Of a stretch of 64,000 bases of DNA, positions 45,252-55,588 are shown piece by piece; position 1 is the first letter of the stretch, and the number at the start of each line of letters is the position of its first letter. The stretch is taken from contig NZ_VTYQ01000003.1 of NCBI RefSeq assembly GCF_013113835.1, forward strand, positions 835,845 to 899,844, read 5' to 3'. This stretch comes from Vibrio sp. RE88 (GTDB lineage: Bacteria; Pseudomonadota; Gammaproteobacteria; Enterobacterales; Vibrionaceae). The translations under genes were made by a program, and so were the position numbers. The notes below the pieces were generated by a model. It made no database searches. It was not told the origin of the DNA and saw only the letters and a program-made list of their open reading frames with translations.

Positions 45252-46715
45252 TTAACCTAGACGGTAGTTTGGTGCTTCCTTGGTAATTTGAACGTCGTGT
45301 ACATGAGACTCTTTCATGCCAGCGCCCGAAATACGTACAAATTCAGCTTTAGTACGCATATCTTCAACGGTTGCACTGCCAGTAAGACCCATGCTTGAAC
45401 GTAGACCACCCATTTGTTGGTGAACGATCTCTTTTAGACGACCTTTGTATGCGATACGGCCTTCGATACCTTCAGGAACAAGTTTGTCGGCAGCATTATC
45501 AGACTGGAAGTAACGGTCAGATGAACCTTGAGACATCGCGCCTAAAGAGCCCATACCACGGTAAGCTTTATAAGAACGACCGTTGTATAGAATCACTTCA
45601 CCTGGTGCTTCTTCGGTACCAGCGAACATTGAGCCAACCATCACACATGATGCGCCAGCAACGATAGCTTTACAGATATCACCGGAGAAACGGATACCGC
45701 CATCCGCAATAACTGGAATACCGTATTCGTTCGCAACTTCTGCCGCATCTGCAATAGCAGTAACCTGAGGAACGCCCACGCCTGTTACGATACGAGTGGT
45801 ACAGATAGAGCCAGGGCCGATGCCCACTTTAACCGCACTGACACCCGCTTCAATCAGCGCTTTAGCGCCTGCACTCGTTGCAACGTTACCGCCAATGATG
45901 TCTAGATCTGGGTAAGCCGCACGAGTTTCGCGAATTCGGTTTAGGACGCCTTCAGAATGGCCATGAGAAGAGTCGATAAGTAGAACGTCAACACCCGCTT
46001 CAACCAAGGCTGCAACACGCTCTTCGTTACCTGCACCAGCACCAACTGCTGCACCAACGCGTAGACGACCTTGCGCATCTTTACATGCGTTTGGTTTACG
46101 TTCTGCTTTATGGAAATCTTTTGCTGTAATCATACCGGTTAGTTGGAACTCATCGTTCACGACCAGTACTTTCTCAACACGTGCTTCATGCATTTTCTCT
46201 TGCACTTCTTCACGAGTTGCACCTTCTTTTACTGCCGCCAGACGCTCTTTAGGTGTCATAACGACTTCAACTTTCTTAGAAAGGTCAGTTACGAAACGAA
46301 CGTCACGGCCAGTGATAATACCAACTAACTCATTGTTATCAGTTACGACAGGGAAACCTGCAAAACCATGCTTTTCTGTTAGAGCCACAACGTCTGCAAT
46401 TGTTGCATCAGGGTTTACAGTAACCGGGTGTGAAACCACGCCAGCTTCGTAAATCTTAACCTGATGAACCATTTCAGCTTGTTGCTCAATCGACATGTTT
46501 TTGTGGATAAAGCCAATGCCACCTTCCTGCGCTAGAGCGATAGCCAGACGAGCTTCCGTCACGGTATCCATAGAGGCAGAAATCATCGGAATGTTAAGGG
46601 TGATGTTTTTCGTCAGCTGAGTGCGAAGATCAGCTGTGTTTGGGAGAACGGTGGAGTGTGCTGGCACTAGTAGAACATCGTCGAATGTCAGCGCTTCTTT
46701 GGCAATTCTTAGCAT
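45252..46715 (-). CDS. guaB: IMP dehydrogenase
   Basis: GuaB oxidises IMP to XMP with NAD, the committed step to GMP. The 487-residue enzyme begins [18 protein letters not shown], has two CBS domains inserted at about 95-205, and the catalytic loop with Cys in [15 protein letters not shown] near residue 305, followed by the flap with [14 protein letters not shown]. The ATG at 46715 follows GTGAGA; the frame is open a further 19 codons upstream but those are not family sequence. A promoter with a PurR-like operator lies 115-140 bases upstream. Confidence 0.97.
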   Translation of the reverse strand: MLRIAKEALTFDDVLLVPAHSTVLPNTADLRTQLTKNITLNIPMISASMDTVTEARLAIALAQEGGIGFIHKNMSIEQQAEMVHQVKIYEAGVVSHPVTVNPDATIADVVALTEKHGFAGFPVVTDNNELVGIITGRDVRFVTDLSKKVEVVMTPKERLAAVKEGATREEVQEKMHEARVEKVLVVNDEFQLTGMITAKDFHKAERKPNACKDAQGRLRVGAAVGAGAGNEERVAALVEAGVDVLLIDSSHGHSEGVLNRIRETRAAYPDLDIIGGNVATSAGAKALIEAGVSAVKVGIGPGSICTTRIVTGVGVPQVTAIADAAEVANEYGIPVIADGGIRFSGDICKAIVAGASCVMVGSMFAGTEEAPGEVILYNGRSYKAYRGMGSLGAMSQGSSDRYFQSDNAADKLVPEGIEGRIAYKGRLKEIVHQQMGGLRSSMGLTGSATVEDMRTKAEFVRISGAGMKESHVHDVQITKEAPNYRLG

Positions 46716-46828
46716 TTGCAATATCTCACAATTAGAGGAGTAAAAGAACAATCCGGTCTCATCGTTTCGCATAATGAGGGCAGTCAGCGGAGAAGCTAGG
46801 CTGCATTTGGATTAGATATTGCGGACGG

Positions 46829-46857
46829 ATTATACGGCTAACGCAATCGCTTGACCA
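46829..46857 (-). promoter_or_regulatory. guaB promoter with PurR-like operator
   Basis: On the minus strand TGGTCA (46852-46857), a 17-base spacer and a perfect TATAAT (46829-46834) form a good sigma70 promoter. Over its spacer and -35 lies ACGCAATCGCTTGACC (46841-46856, plus strand), which matches the left part of the PurR consensus ACGCAAACGTTTGCGT well. Purine repression of guaBA is known in E. coli. Confidence 0.62.
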
Positions 46858-46946
46858 CAAGTTTTTTTAATTTTTTTCTTGCAATTACCCCCTTGCTATG
46901 TATTATATTGCCGCTAATTTCCATACTCACGCCTATGAGATTAGCT

Positions 46947-48278
46947 GTGTCATCTCTGACCAATCAAAACATCTTCACTGTATCTCGTCTTAATTCTGAA
47001 GTTCGCCTATTACTAGAAAATGAAATGGGTATTGTGTGGTTGGTCGGTGAAATCTCAAACTTCTCTGCGCCCGTTTCAGGCCACTGGTATTTTACCCTCA
47101 AAGACTCCCGTGCGCAGGTTAAGTGCGCCATGTTCCGTGGTAACAATCGCCGGGTGACTTCTAAACCGCAGAATGGCAATCAGGTGTTAGTCAAAGCTCG
47201 TCTGTCTTTGTATGAGCCTCGTGGTGACTACCAGCTTATTATCGAGAGTATGCAGCCAGAGGGCGATGGCCGACTTCAGCAGCAGTTTGAAGAACTGAAA
47301 ATGAAGCTGGCTGGTGAAGGACTGTTTGCTCAAACCAGCAAAAAGCCATTGCCAGAACACCCAAAACGCGTTGGCGTAGTGACCTCCAAAACCGGCGCTG
47401 CCCTCTTCGATATTCTTGATGTCCTTAAGCGACGTGATCCTTCGTTACCTGTCGTGGTTTACCCAACATTGGTTCAAGGAGAAGATGCGGCCATTCAGAT
47501 CGCACAGGCGATAGGTTGTGCGAATAGTCGTAACGAATGTGATGTGTTGATTGTTGGTCGTGGTGGCGGCTCTTTGGAAGATCTTTGGTGCTTCAACAAC
47601 GAAATTGTCGCACGTACAATTGCAGCCAGTCAGATACCTATTATCAGCGCTGTTGGCCATGAAATCGATGTGACTATCGCCGACTTTGTTGCCGATATGC
47701 GCGCACCTACGCCGTCAGCCGCAGCGGAATTAGTCAGCCGAGATAACAGCCACAAAGCGCAAGCTATCAATACTCGTCAGCACAAACTTCACAGTGCCAT
47801 TCGACATTATCTGACCAAGCATAAACAAGCCACGTCGACGCTACAGCACCGACTAGAGCGTCAACACCCGTCTCATCAACTTCAGAGACAGAGCCAACAG
47901 CTCGACGAGTTGTCTGTTCGTCTGCAACGCTCAATGGAACGCTACCTGTCAACTCGAAGCCAGAATGTAGAACGCCAGCAATACAAGTTCCAACTTCATT
48001 CTCCAGTGGCGCGACTCAATGAGCAGAAACTCTCGCTACAAAGACTAGAGCAAACTCTGATGGATGCGATGGACAGAAAACTACTTAACTCTCGCCACCA
48101 ACTCGCACTGGCCGCCGAGAAACTGGATACTGTCAGCCCGCTCGCGACGTTAAAGCGTGGCTACTCCATCACTCAAGATGCATCAGGTAAGGTGCTGACT
48201 AAAGCAGCCGAGACAAAAACAGGCGACACTTTGGTCACCCGTTTATCCGATGGTGAAATACGTTCGACCGTTGTTTAA
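46947..48278 (+). CDS. xseA: Exodeoxyribonuclease VII large subunit
   Basis: XseA is the catalytic subunit of exonuclease VII, which digests single-stranded DNA. The 443-residue protein has an N-terminal OB fold ([41 protein letters not shown]), the catalytic domain with [16 protein letters not shown] and [19 protein letters not shown]...[15 protein letters not shown], then a long coiled coil. I start it at the GTG at 46947 (MSSLTNQ), preceded by GAGA. The frame is open back to 46851, but that part would be read as an AT-rich hydrophobic stretch and overlaps the guaB promoter. xseB is not nearby. Confidence 0.94.
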   Translation: MSSLTNQNIFTVSRLNSEVRLLLENEMGIVWLVGEISNFSAPVSGHWYFTLKDSRAQVKCAMFRGNNRRVTSKPQNGNQVLVKARLSLYEPRGDYQLIIESMQPEGDGRLQQQFEELKMKLAGEGLFAQTSKKPLPEHPKRVGVVTSKTGAALFDILDVLKRRDPSLPVVVYPTLVQGEDAAIQIAQAIGCANSRNECDVLIVGRGGGSLEDLWCFNNEIVARTIAASQIPIISAVGHEIDVTIADFVADMRAPTPSAAAELVSRDNSHKAQAINTRQHKLHSAIRHYLTKHKQATSTLQHRLERQHPSHQLQRQSQQLDELSVRLQRSMERYLSTRSQNVERQQYKFQLHSPVARLNEQKLSLQRLEQTLMDAMDRKLLNSRHQLALAAEKLDTVSPLATLKRGYSITQDASGKVLTKAAETKTGDTLVTRLSDGEIRSTVV

Positions 48279-48493
48279 GCCTGTTTAATGAATTGGAAAC
48301 CAACTCTGGATTTCGACTTAAGTTCATTACAGGTGTGACAAAAGTAGCTGGCTGAGCCACAAGCCTGTAGTTTTTCCAGCTTGTCATCACACTCAGGGCA
48401 GTAGCCAACCTTGATGTAATCACTCGCACAGTCACCACAGTGGTAGCGGTCTTGCCACTCAAGTTCTTTTTGACATACTGGACACGGATTCAT
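48275..48493 (-). CDS. Zinc-ribbon protein, YfgJ family
   Basis: A 72-residue protein with two CxxC zinc knuckles at the start (CPVC...CGDC), a second pair (CPEC), and a further CHTC. The run [28 protein letters not shown] aligns with E. coli YfgJ (zinc_ribbon_12/DUF1407). The role is unknown. The ATG at 48493 has GAGAGAA before it. In E. coli yfgJ also lies beside xseA and der. Its end overlaps the convergent xseA by four bases. Confidence 0.85.
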   Translation of the reverse strand: MNPCPVCQKELEWQDRYHCGDCASDYIKVGYCPECDDKLEKLQACGSASYFCHTCNELKSKSRVGFQFIKQA

Positions 48494-48570
48494 ATTGAAT
48501 TCTCTCAATCGATGTTTCTACTGAGAGCTTATATTCTGCAGCACTCCAGATACAATGATCCAAGTCATTC

Positions 48571-49560
48571 TCAGTGGTGATGCTTAACCTGATACATCTG
48601 CTTATCTGCTTGTTTGATCAAACACTCGATAGAATCCAGTCGTTCAATATTCACAATAGACAACCCGACACTCACATTCACATCAATCGCTTGCAGCGGG
48701 GTGATCTCTGCTAAGCATTCTCGTAGCTCGGCATGTAGGGAGTGAAGAGATTCTTCATTGTCTGAAAATGCAAACGCGACAAACTCATCACCACCATAAC
48801 GCCCACTCATGCCTGCCTCTGCAAAACAATGTTTGAAGGCACGGCCAACCGCCATTAATACGACATCCCCTGCTTCATGCCCATTCTTATCATTGATCTG
48901 CTTAAACTTATCAATATCGGCAAAGAAGCATGCAACGTAAGTTAAGTTAGTGTTGAGGCAATCAGAGGCTCGCTGTAGCAATGCACGCCGGTTCAGACAG
49001 CCCGTTAAGCAATCATAGCTCGCATGATAATGAAGCTGCTGTTCAAGCTGATATTTTTCCCATGCGACAGCGTAAAGGGAAGCCAGCATTTCAAGCACTT
49101 CCAGTTCTTCTTCACTTGGCTTAGAAGGTTGCGAACTGTATATCGCAAAAGTCCCCATCACGGTCTGATCATTTGCCAATATAGGCACCGACCAGCAGGC
49201 GCGAAGATTGGCTTTTTCAGTAATAGAGAGAAAAGGTGCCCAGTTGGGATGGTGGTTGATGTCTTCCACCACAACCGTTCGCTTAAGAAAAGCCGCTGCG
49301 CCACAAGAGCCGACATGTTCTCCAATCTCAACCCCTTCTATCGCCTGATTGTAGAAATCAGGCAAACTAGGCGCATATTCCAAATGCAATTGCTGTGTCG
49401 ACTCATCAAGACGCAAGATGGACGCTCGACGTTCACCAAACCAATGTTCGGACAGATCAACCACTCTGCGATTGAGTTCTGCTTTCCCCATTCCTAATGC
49501 AAGCTTGGTGAGCAACTTATTGACCTCTCTGTGAGCGTGCAGAAGTCGGTGATAACTCAT
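48571..49560 (-). CDS. GAF-GGDEF diguanylate cyclase
   Basis: The 329-residue cytoplasmic protein has an N-terminal GAF domain (about 10-155, with VGSCGAAAFLKRTVVVEDINHHP, a typical GAF block) and a C-terminal GGDEF domain (about 170-325). The active-site loop is intact, RYGGDEFVAF, so cyclic di-GMP synthesis is likely. The region usually carrying the inhibitory RxxD site, five residues before the loop, reads CFAEAGMSG, so that site seems absent. The signal sensed by the GAF domain is unknown. It sits alone between yfgJ and the AlaX gene. Confidence 0.9.
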   Translation of the reverse strand: MSYHRLLHAHREVNKLLTKLALGMGKAELNRRVVDLSEHWFGERRASILRLDESTQQLHLEYAPSLPDFYNQAIEGVEIGEHVGSCGAAAFLKRTVVVEDINHHPNWAPFLSITEKANLRACWSVPILANDQTVMGTFAIYSSQPSKPSEEELEVLEMLASLYAVAWEKYQLEQQLHYHASYDCLTGCLNRRALLQRASDCLNTNLTYVACFFADIDKFKQINDKNGHEAGDVVLMAVGRAFKHCFAEAGMSGRYGGDEFVAFAFSDNEESLHSLHAELRECLAEITPLQAIDVNVSVGLSIVNIERLDSIECLIKQADKQMYQVKHHH

Positions 49561-49871
49561 AAGGCTGACTCGTTTTTATTATTAACAGAACAAAGTAACA
49601 TATAAGACGATTTTATAATCAGACCTTAACCACACTAGCATATTGAATAATTGATTATCGAGCTGACACCTATATTATGGGCTAAAGATCTTAATGAGAT
49701 CATCGGCTAAATCCATTTTGATCAGCGATCACCCCTGAAAAGAATATTTATATAACCACACACCGAAAGCATAAGTTACATGTGCTGTTTTTGGATTTAA
49801 TACAAAACTAAATACCAAAATAAAGATTAAAAACCAACAATTCAGAATTTAATAAAAGGATCGCATTCTAA
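49561..49871. other. Intergenic region, AT-rich
   Basis: These 311 bases lie upstream of the GGDEF gene and past the end of the AlaX-like gene. No gene, hairpin terminator or recognised regulatory motif is visible. Confidence 0.5.
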
Positions 49872-50738
49872 TTATGCCGCGATTACATTGGTGTGCATTT
49901 CAATATTTTGCGCATCAATTTGAATTAAACTCACTGTAATCCCTTTGTATTCATTGAGATTCTTAGCATGTGTGCCGCCACATGGGATTTCAGCAAGGCT
50001 CTGCTCTCCAAGATCACACCGCCAATAACGTGAGTCGGTTAACGCATCGCCACAGCATTTTATCTCGATATCAGCTGCAATCGTTAACCATTGCGCTATC
50101 TGCTGGTTAACCCAAGATTGTATCTTCTCTAGGTCAGCCAGCATGTCTGCACTGTTTAGCCCTCGCTTGCGCAGTGTTTTTCCAAGACGATATGTATCGA
50201 TACACTTATCTTCACTCACAAAGCTTGTCTCTTGAGCATAACTGTTAAAGTCGTAGTAGCCGTGTGGGTCTTTACGATCTGCCTCTTTGCGCCAGTAACC
50301 GTTTTCCACTAACACTTTGTTAAGCGCTAAATAGGCGATATGCCCGGCACTGTGTCCCCGACTCAGTGCTTGCTGATACGGTTTGTCTACAACAAGTGTG
50401 ACTTCCTGCTCGGACTCAAAGCCTGTGACCGATTTATCTAGGCAATGAACAACAACAAATGCCCATCCGTCTTCATCGCGTTTGACTGGGATTGCACTAC
50501 CAACGTAGAGTTCATTGCTGCTGAGTTCGACAGCGCCAACCAAACAATCAACCACTACGTGACCATCAATGGTTCCTTTGTCCGCAGGATGATCTGGCCA
50601 GATATGACTCACGGGATGGAATGGGGTCATTTCGGTGATGAGGTAAAGGTAATCTTGCCCCAATTCAACACGTTGAACCGGAGAAGTAAGCTGCCACGTA
50701 TCGTGACAAAAGCGTGTAATTGTAGGTGTAACAGACAT
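49872..50738 (-). CDS. Alanyl-tRNA editing protein (AlaX-like)
   Basis: This 288-residue protein resembles stand-alone AlaX proteins, which hydrolyse Ser-tRNA(Ala) and Gly-tRNA(Ala) in trans. The zinc motifs are present: HxxxH in SRGHSAGHIAYLAL near residue 125 and CxxxH in IPCGGTHAKNL near residue 255. The N-terminal ~100 residues match the beta-barrel domain of AlaX-II forms, with TPFHPVSHIWPDHPADKGTIDG. It lies between the GGDEF gene and der and is separated from der by the der terminator. Confidence 0.88.
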   Translation of the reverse strand: MSVTPTITRFCHDTWQLTSPVQRVELGQDYLYLITEMTPFHPVSHIWPDHPADKGTIDGHVVVDCLVGAVELSSNELYVGSAIPVKRDEDGWAFVVVHCLDKSVTGFESEQEVTLVVDKPYQQALSRGHSAGHIAYLALNKVLVENGYWRKEADRKDPHGYYDFNSYAQETSFVSEDKCIDTYRLGKTLRKRGLNSADMLADLEKIQSWVNQQIAQWLTIAADIEIKCCGDALTDSRYWRCDLGEQSLAEIPCGGTHAKNLNEYKGITVSLIQIDAQNIEMHTNVIAA

Positions 50739-50756
50739 CTAGCTATCCTGTATAAA

Positions 50757-50790
50757 AAAAAGCGCCCTTATTTAAAGGCGCTTTTTGTTG
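50757..50790 (-). terminator. Terminator of der
   Basis: Stem AAAAGCGCC/GGCGCTTTT around a ten-base loop, with poly-A on the left and poly-T on the right. It lies about 12 bases past the der stop. Confidence 0.85.
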
Positions 50791-50797
50791 TTCTGTA

Positions 50798-52285
50798 TTA
50801 TTTTTTGCGGTTTTTCATCATGCTCATCAAGCGCTTACGTTTACGCTCTTGAGACAGGGTCATCTTGTTTGATTTGCCTTCAAATGGGTTATCGCTGTTT
50901 TGGAATTGAATTCGAATCGGCGTACCCATGATCTCTAATGACTTACGGTAGTAGTTCATCAGATAGCGTTTGTAAGAATCCGGCAGTTCATTAACCTGGT
51001 TACCGTGAATCACCACAATTGGTGGGTTATAGCCACCTGCGTGTGCATACTTCAGCTTCACGCGACGGCCACGAACCAATGGTGGCTGGTGATCTTCGGT
51101 CGCCATTTTCATGATACGAGTCAGAACCGAAGTGCCCACGCGAGTGGTCGCTGATTTATACGCTTCCTGAACAGACTCGAACAAGTGGCCAACACCAGTA
51201 CCGTGAAGAGCAGAAATAAAGTGAATGCGAGCAAAGTCAACGAAGCCAAGGCGACGATCGAGTTCTTTCTTAACGTGCTCTTTAACGTCCATATCCAGAC
51301 CGTCCCACTTGTTAACGGCAATGACAATCGAACGACCCGCGTTCAATGCAAAGCCAAGCAGGCTAAGATCTTGGTCTGAGATGTTTTCACGTGCATCGAT
51401 AACAAGCAGCACAACGTTAGCATCTTCTACCGCTTTCAAAGTCTTAACAACGGAGAACTTCTCTACTGTTTCGTTGATACGCTTACGACGACGGACACCC
51501 GCAGTATCGATAAGGACATACTCTCGACCGTCTCGCTCCATCGGAATGTAGATAGAATCACGAGTTGTGCCTGGCATGTCATACACAACCACACGTTCTT
51601 CACCAAGGATGCGGTTAGTGAGCGTCGATTTACCAACATTTGGACGACCGATAATCGCCAATTTGATTGGTTGATCCTGCAGACGCTTAAATTCAGCTTC
51701 CGCTTCTTCCTCAGTGTAATCAAGCTTCTCTTCATCTTCGTCAATGAAGTCTGTCAGATCTTCGATTTCACCACGTGCTTCTTCCGCCATCTTCTCAGCA
51801 AATGGGTTTAGAGCGCGATCGATCAATGCACCCACACCACGGCCATGTGCCGCAGCAATTTGGTACATGTTTTCAACCCCTAGCTGCCAGAAGTCAGCCG
51901 ACGCTGCATCCGCATCAATACCATCAACCTTGTTAACCACAAGCATTGAAGGCTTTTCAATTTTACGCAGGTGGTTAGAAATTGCGATGTCCGATGGGGT
52001 TAGACCGGCACGGCCATCCACCATAAACAGTACAACATCAGCTTCATCAATCGCCGCAAGCGACTGCTCAGCCATTTTAGTTTCAACACCTTCTTCAGTA
52101 CCGTCGATACCGCCAGTGTCAATCACAATAAATTCGTGTTCACCAAGCTTAGCTTGGCCATATTTACGGTCACGAGTTAAGCCAGGGAAGTCCGCGACTA
52201 ATGCGTCACGCGTGCGAGTCAGTCGATTAAACAACGTTGATTTACCAACGTTTGGACGCCCTACCAGAGCAACAACAGGTACCAT
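50798..52285 (-). CDS. der: GTPase Der (EngA)
   Basis: Der is a double-GTPase needed for 50S ribosomal subunit assembly. The 495-residue protein has two G domains: G1 [15 protein letters not shown] near 8 and [16 protein letters not shown] near 214, with [12 protein letters not shown] and [11 protein letters not shown] as switch regions, and NKVDG and NKWDG as G4. A KH-like C-terminal domain ends in a basic tail [14 protein letters not shown]. Between the domains is an acidic linker ([12 protein letters not shown]). GAGG precedes the ATG. It is the last gene of the bamB-yfgM-hisS-ispG-rodZ group. Confidence 0.97.
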   Translation of the reverse strand: MVPVVALVGRPNVGKSTLFNRLTRTRDALVADFPGLTRDRKYGQAKLGEHEFIVIDTGGIDGTEEGVETKMAEQSLAAIDEADVVLFMVDGRAGLTPSDIAISNHLRKIEKPSMLVVNKVDGIDADAASADFWQLGVENMYQIAAAHGRGVGALIDRALNPFAEKMAEEARGEIEDLTDFIDEDEEKLDYTEEEAEAEFKRLQDQPIKLAIIGRPNVGKSTLTNRILGEERVVVYDMPGTTRDSIYIPMERDGREYVLIDTAGVRRRKRINETVEKFSVVKTLKAVEDANVVLLVIDARENISDQDLSLLGFALNAGRSIVIAVNKWDGLDMDVKEHVKKELDRRLGFVDFARIHFISALHGTGVGHLFESVQEAYKSATTRVGTSVLTRIMKMATEDHQPPLVRGRRVKLKYAHAGGYNPPIVVIHGNQVNELPDSYKRYLMNYYRKSLEIMGTPIRIQFQNSDNPFEGKSNKMTLSQERKRKRLMSMMKNRKK

Positions 52286-52440
52286 AACAACCTCTACAAT
52301 ATACTTTCTATGTAGTTATAGGTAATGACTAATCCCAATACCAGTGTTTACCTATAACTACAGATTTTCTTTTGTTCTATCCAATAAAACGGCTCCCAAC
52401 TGTTACCAGCCAGGAGCCGAATGTGAATTATATCACACGA

Positions 52441-53601
52441 TTACTTGGTAATGCTCAGTTTCTTTACATCGCCATTACGTGTTACTGCAATGTAGCCATC
52501 TGGCACATTAATCGGCGCGACAGCGAAGCCGCTGCTGTTGATTTGCTGCTGTGCAACAAATTCGCCAGTATCGCGGTCAAGCCAATGCAGATAACCTTCG
52601 CTATCGCCTACAACCACATAACCATCAATGAGTGCTGGAGCAGTCAATAGACGGTGTTCAAGCTGCTCGTTACTCCAAAGTTCTGTGCCACTGCGTGCGT
52701 CAACGGCGACCAGATAATCTTTATCTGTTACCACAAACAGACGACCACCATCGCTGGCAAGATCGGTAGATGACGAGTATTTACGCTTCCAGACCGATTT
52801 ACCCGAGCGCAAGTCAATAGCGGTCAATTGACCGTTATAACCAACAATGTACAGTGTGCTGCCAAGAACCAGTGGAGAAGCATCAACATCGACTAGACGA
52901 TCGATTTCTGTTGCTCCTTGCGGTGTCCCGATAGGCTGTTGCCAAATCAGTTGACCACGCTCTGCAATCGCAGCCGCTAGACGACCATTCGCTGTTCCCC
53001 AGAATACACCGCCAGAGACCGTCACAGGAGCGCTGTTACCGCGCAGAGTCAGGCTTGGCACTTCTGTACTGATGGTCCACTTGGTATCACCAGTTGCCTG
53101 ATCCAGAGCAATCAACATACCCGTCGCAGTGTGAACAATGACTAAGTTGCTTTCCGTCGCAGGTGCCGCTAGCACTTCGCCTTCAACATCTACACGCCAG
53201 TTAACTTCACCGGTTTCTTCGTTTAGGGCAATGACCTGACCGTTTTCACTACCAATAAAAATTTGGCTGTAACCTGCAGTGATGCCACCAGATAAACGAG
53301 CAGGAACATTCTGTTCAAGATCTTGTTGCCATAAGGTACTGCCATTTTCAGGGTTCAGTGCCTTCACAATACCTTCACGGCTTGCAACAAAGACTTTGTC
53401 ATAAGCGTATTCAGGAGACAATTTCGAGAAGTAGTTTGATACGCCATCACCAACACTGGCACTCCATTCGCTCTTAGGAGTGAATTCACTGTTAACCTGA
53501 GGCACTGGCGCCATGATAATGGTATCTTCTTCACTGGCACAGCCAGCCAGAACACCCACGATGGCCGCCGCAGTGAGGGCTTTTTTCAGCATTTTATTCA
53601 T
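52441..53601 (-). CDS. bamB: Outer membrane assembly lipoprotein BamB
   Basis: BamB is the eight-bladed beta-propeller lipoprotein of the BAM complex. The 386-residue precursor has a lipoprotein signal with lipobox LAGC (VGVLAGCASEED). PQQ-like propeller repeats follow: ALNPENGSTLWQQ, ALNEETGEVNWR, ALDQATGDTKWT, AIDLRSGKSVWKRK, AVDARSGTELWS and GYLHWLDRDTGEF. I use the ATG at 53601, which gives a clean signal peptide; an ATG four codons earlier overlaps the yfgM stop (TAATG) and may be used instead. It is co-transcribed with yfgM. Confidence 0.95.
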   Translation of the reverse strand: MNKMLKKALTAAAIVGVLAGCASEEDTIIMAPVPQVNSEFTPKSEWSASVGDGVSNYFSKLSPEYAYDKVFVASREGIVKALNPENGSTLWQQDLEQNVPARLSGGITAGYSQIFIGSENGQVIALNEETGEVNWRVDVEGEVLAAPATESNLVIVHTATGMLIALDQATGDTKWTISTEVPSLTLRGNSAPVTVSGGVFWGTANGRLAAAIAERGQLIWQQPIGTPQGATEIDRLVDVDASPLVLGSTLYIVGYNGQLTAIDLRSGKSVWKRKYSSSTDLASDGGRLFVVTDKDYLVAVDARSGTELWSNEQLEHRLLTAPALIDGYVVVGDSEGYLHWLDRDTGEFVAQQQINSSGFAVAPINVPDGYIAVTRNGDVKKLSITK

Positions 53602-53612
53602 GCACAGCACCA

Positions 53613-54227
53613 TTACTTCGCCAGATCGTCCAGTTTCATTTGTATAGTCTGACTTGCATCATCCGCTTGCTGTGCTTCGGTATAAGCTGCGTACGCACCT
53701 TCCGCGTCACCTTTACGAAGAAGAATATCCCCTTTCAGCTCCGCAACACGTCCAGCCCAGCTTTCATCATTGATTGCAGCAAGCTCAGAAACAGCCGCAT
53801 CAAATTCACCTTGTTCTGCTTTCAAGCGAGCAAGACGGAAAGAAATAACAGAAATGAGTGCTTGGTCTTCAGTCGCTGTTTTTGCCCATTCAAGCTGCGC
53901 AAGTGCTTCATCTAAGCTGCCCGCTTCAACCTGAACTTTAGCCAGTTGAAGAGCCGCTAGGACTGCATACTGAGTCTCTTTGTTACCATCAATAAAGCTC
54001 TGAACCGCACCTTCGCCTTCAGCACCTTTGGCCGCTAGCTCCTGAACAGCTTTAGTATAACTTTCAGACGCCGCTTCCTGAGCTGCTGTCACTGAATCTT
54101 GGTAGTAGCGCCAACCAAATAGGCCACCCAGACCGATAACCGCGCCGAAAATCACCGCTTTACCGTTTTCTTTCCACCAATCTTTGATCGCTTCTACTTG
54201 TTGTTCTTCAGTATCGTAGAGTTCCAC
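53613..54227 (-). CDS. yfgM: Ancillary SecYEG translocon subunit (YfgM family)
   Basis: YfgM is an inner-membrane TPR protein that links the SecYEG translocon to periplasmic chaperones. The 204-residue protein has a short cytoplasmic start (VEAIKDWWKENGKA), one membrane helix near 25-43, and periplasmic TPR-like helices rich in Ala, Leu and Glu. The start is a GTG at 54227 with AGGACAGGAA before it. It lies between hisS and bamB, as in E. coli, with a hairpin in the hisS-yfgM gap. Confidence 0.93.
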   Translation of the reverse strand: MELYDTEEQQVEAIKDWWKENGKAVIFGAVIGLGGLFGWRYYQDSVTAAQEAASESYTKAVQELAAKGAEGEGAVQSFIDGNKETQYAVLAALQLAKVQVEAGSLDEALAQLEWAKTATEDQALISVISFRLARLKAEQGEFDAAVSELAAINDESWAGRVAELKGDILLRKGDAEGAYAAYTEAQQADDASQTIQMKLDDLAK

Positions 54228-54249
54228 TTCCTGTCCTCTTAAATCTAAA

Positions 54250-54273
54250 AAGTGGTGACTAGAATCACCACTT
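54250..54273 (-). terminator. Hairpin between hisS and yfgM
   Basis: Stem AAGTGGTGA/TCACCACTT (54250-54258 with 54265-54273), loop CTAGAA, followed on the minus strand by TTTAGATTT. It may attenuate read-through from hisS. Confidence 0.55.
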
Positions 54274-54288
54274 CAAATTTGAATGCGT

Positions 54289-55557
54289 TTAAACCAACTC
54301 TGCCAGCTTAGCTGCAACGTCTGCTTGGCCGTAAGTTTCTTGAGTACCGCCAATCAGGTCTTTCAGTACCACAGTGTTATCTGCTACTTCGTTCTCACCA
54401 AGAACCAGCGCCACTGCTGCACCCACCTTGTCGGCACGCTTAAATTGTTTCTTAAAGTTGCCACCACCGAAATGGTTCATCACACGAATGCCAGGAACTT
54501 GCTCACGTAGTAGCTCAGCCAGCTTCATGCCCGCCATCATAGTGCCTTCGCCCGCAGTAACCATGTAGACATCAACAGAGCGGCGAACGTCTGTCAGTTC
54601 TAGCGTTTCTAGCATGAGAACCAGACGCTCAAGACCCATTGCGAAACCGACAGCTGGCGTTGCTTTACCACCCAACTGTTCGACTAGGCCATCATAACGG
54701 CCACCGCCACATACCGTGCCTTGAGCCCCTAAGCTTTCCGTGATCCACTCAAAGACCGTGCGGTTGTAGTAATCAAGGCCACGAACCAGACGCTCATTTA
54801 CTGTGTATTCGATACCTGCAGCGTCAAGAAGTTCACAAAGACCAGCAAAATGTTGTTTGGACTCTTCACCAAGGTAATCTGAAAGACGTGGCGCATCACC
54901 AAGAATCGCCTGAACATCTGGGTTCTTGGTATCCAGAACGCGCAGCGGGTTTGTGTGCATACGACGTTTGCAGTCATCATCCAAAATATCGATGTGTTGC
55001 TTAAGGAAGGCAATCAAAGCTGTGCGGTAGTTAGCACGGTCTTCTAGAGAACCAATAGAGTTCAGCTCAAGACGAACGTGCTTATCAATACCCAACTCAC
55101 GCCACAGACGAGCTGTCATCATGATAAGTTCAGCATCGACATCTGGACCATCCAGACCAAACACTTCTACACCACACTGGTGGAATTGACGGTAGCGGCC
55201 TTTCTGTGGACGTTCATGACGGAACATAGGTCCCATGTACCATAGGCGCTGCTCAGAGCGGTCAATCAGGCTGTTCTCAATACAAGAACGTACACAACCA
55301 GCAGTCCCTTCCGGACGAAGAGTCAGGCTGTCACCATTGCGATCGTCAAAGGTGTACATCTCCTTTTCAACCACATCCGTGACTTCACCGATAGCACGGC
55401 TAAATAGATGAGTCATCTCAACGATTGGCATGCGCACTTCGCTGTAACCGTATGCGCTGATTACATTCTTCACTGCGTTTTCAAGTTTTTGCCACAGTGG
55501 TGATTGAGTTGGAAGGCAGTCGTTCATGCCTCGAATTGCTTGGATTTTCTTTGCCAC
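54289..55557 (-). CDS. hisS: Histidyl-tRNA synthetase
   Basis: HisS charges tRNA-His. The 422-residue class II synthetase has motif 1 near [17 protein letters not shown], motif 2 [22 protein letters not shown], and the histidine-binding segments [15 protein letters not shown] (the HisA block) and [12 protein letters not shown] (motif 3), then the anticodon-binding domain with LGENEV. It follows ispG in the conserved order. Confidence 0.97.
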   Translation of the reverse strand: MAKKIQAIRGMNDCLPTQSPLWQKLENAVKNVISAYGYSEVRMPIVEMTHLFSRAIGEVTDVVEKEMYTFDDRNGDSLTLRPEGTAGCVRSCIENSLIDRSEQRLWYMGPMFRHERPQKGRYRQFHQCGVEVFGLDGPDVDAELIMMTARLWRELGIDKHVRLELNSIGSLEDRANYRTALIAFLKQHIDILDDDCKRRMHTNPLRVLDTKNPDVQAILGDAPRLSDYLGEESKQHFAGLCELLDAAGIEYTVNERLVRGLDYYNRTVFEWITESLGAQGTVCGGGRYDGLVEQLGGKATPAVGFAMGLERLVLMLETLELTDVRRSVDVYMVTAGEGTMMAGMKLAELLREQVPGIRVMNHFGGGNFKKQFKRADKVGAAVALVLGENEVADNTVVLKDLIGGTQETYGQADVAAKLAELV

Positions 55558-55588
55558 AATATTTACCGTAATTTTGGTTACGTTGAGA

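Noticed and set aside
46851..46946. Longer xseA start
   Set aside because: The extra 32 residues are an AT-rich hydrophobic run overlapping the guaB promoter; known XseA proteins begin near the GTG chosen.
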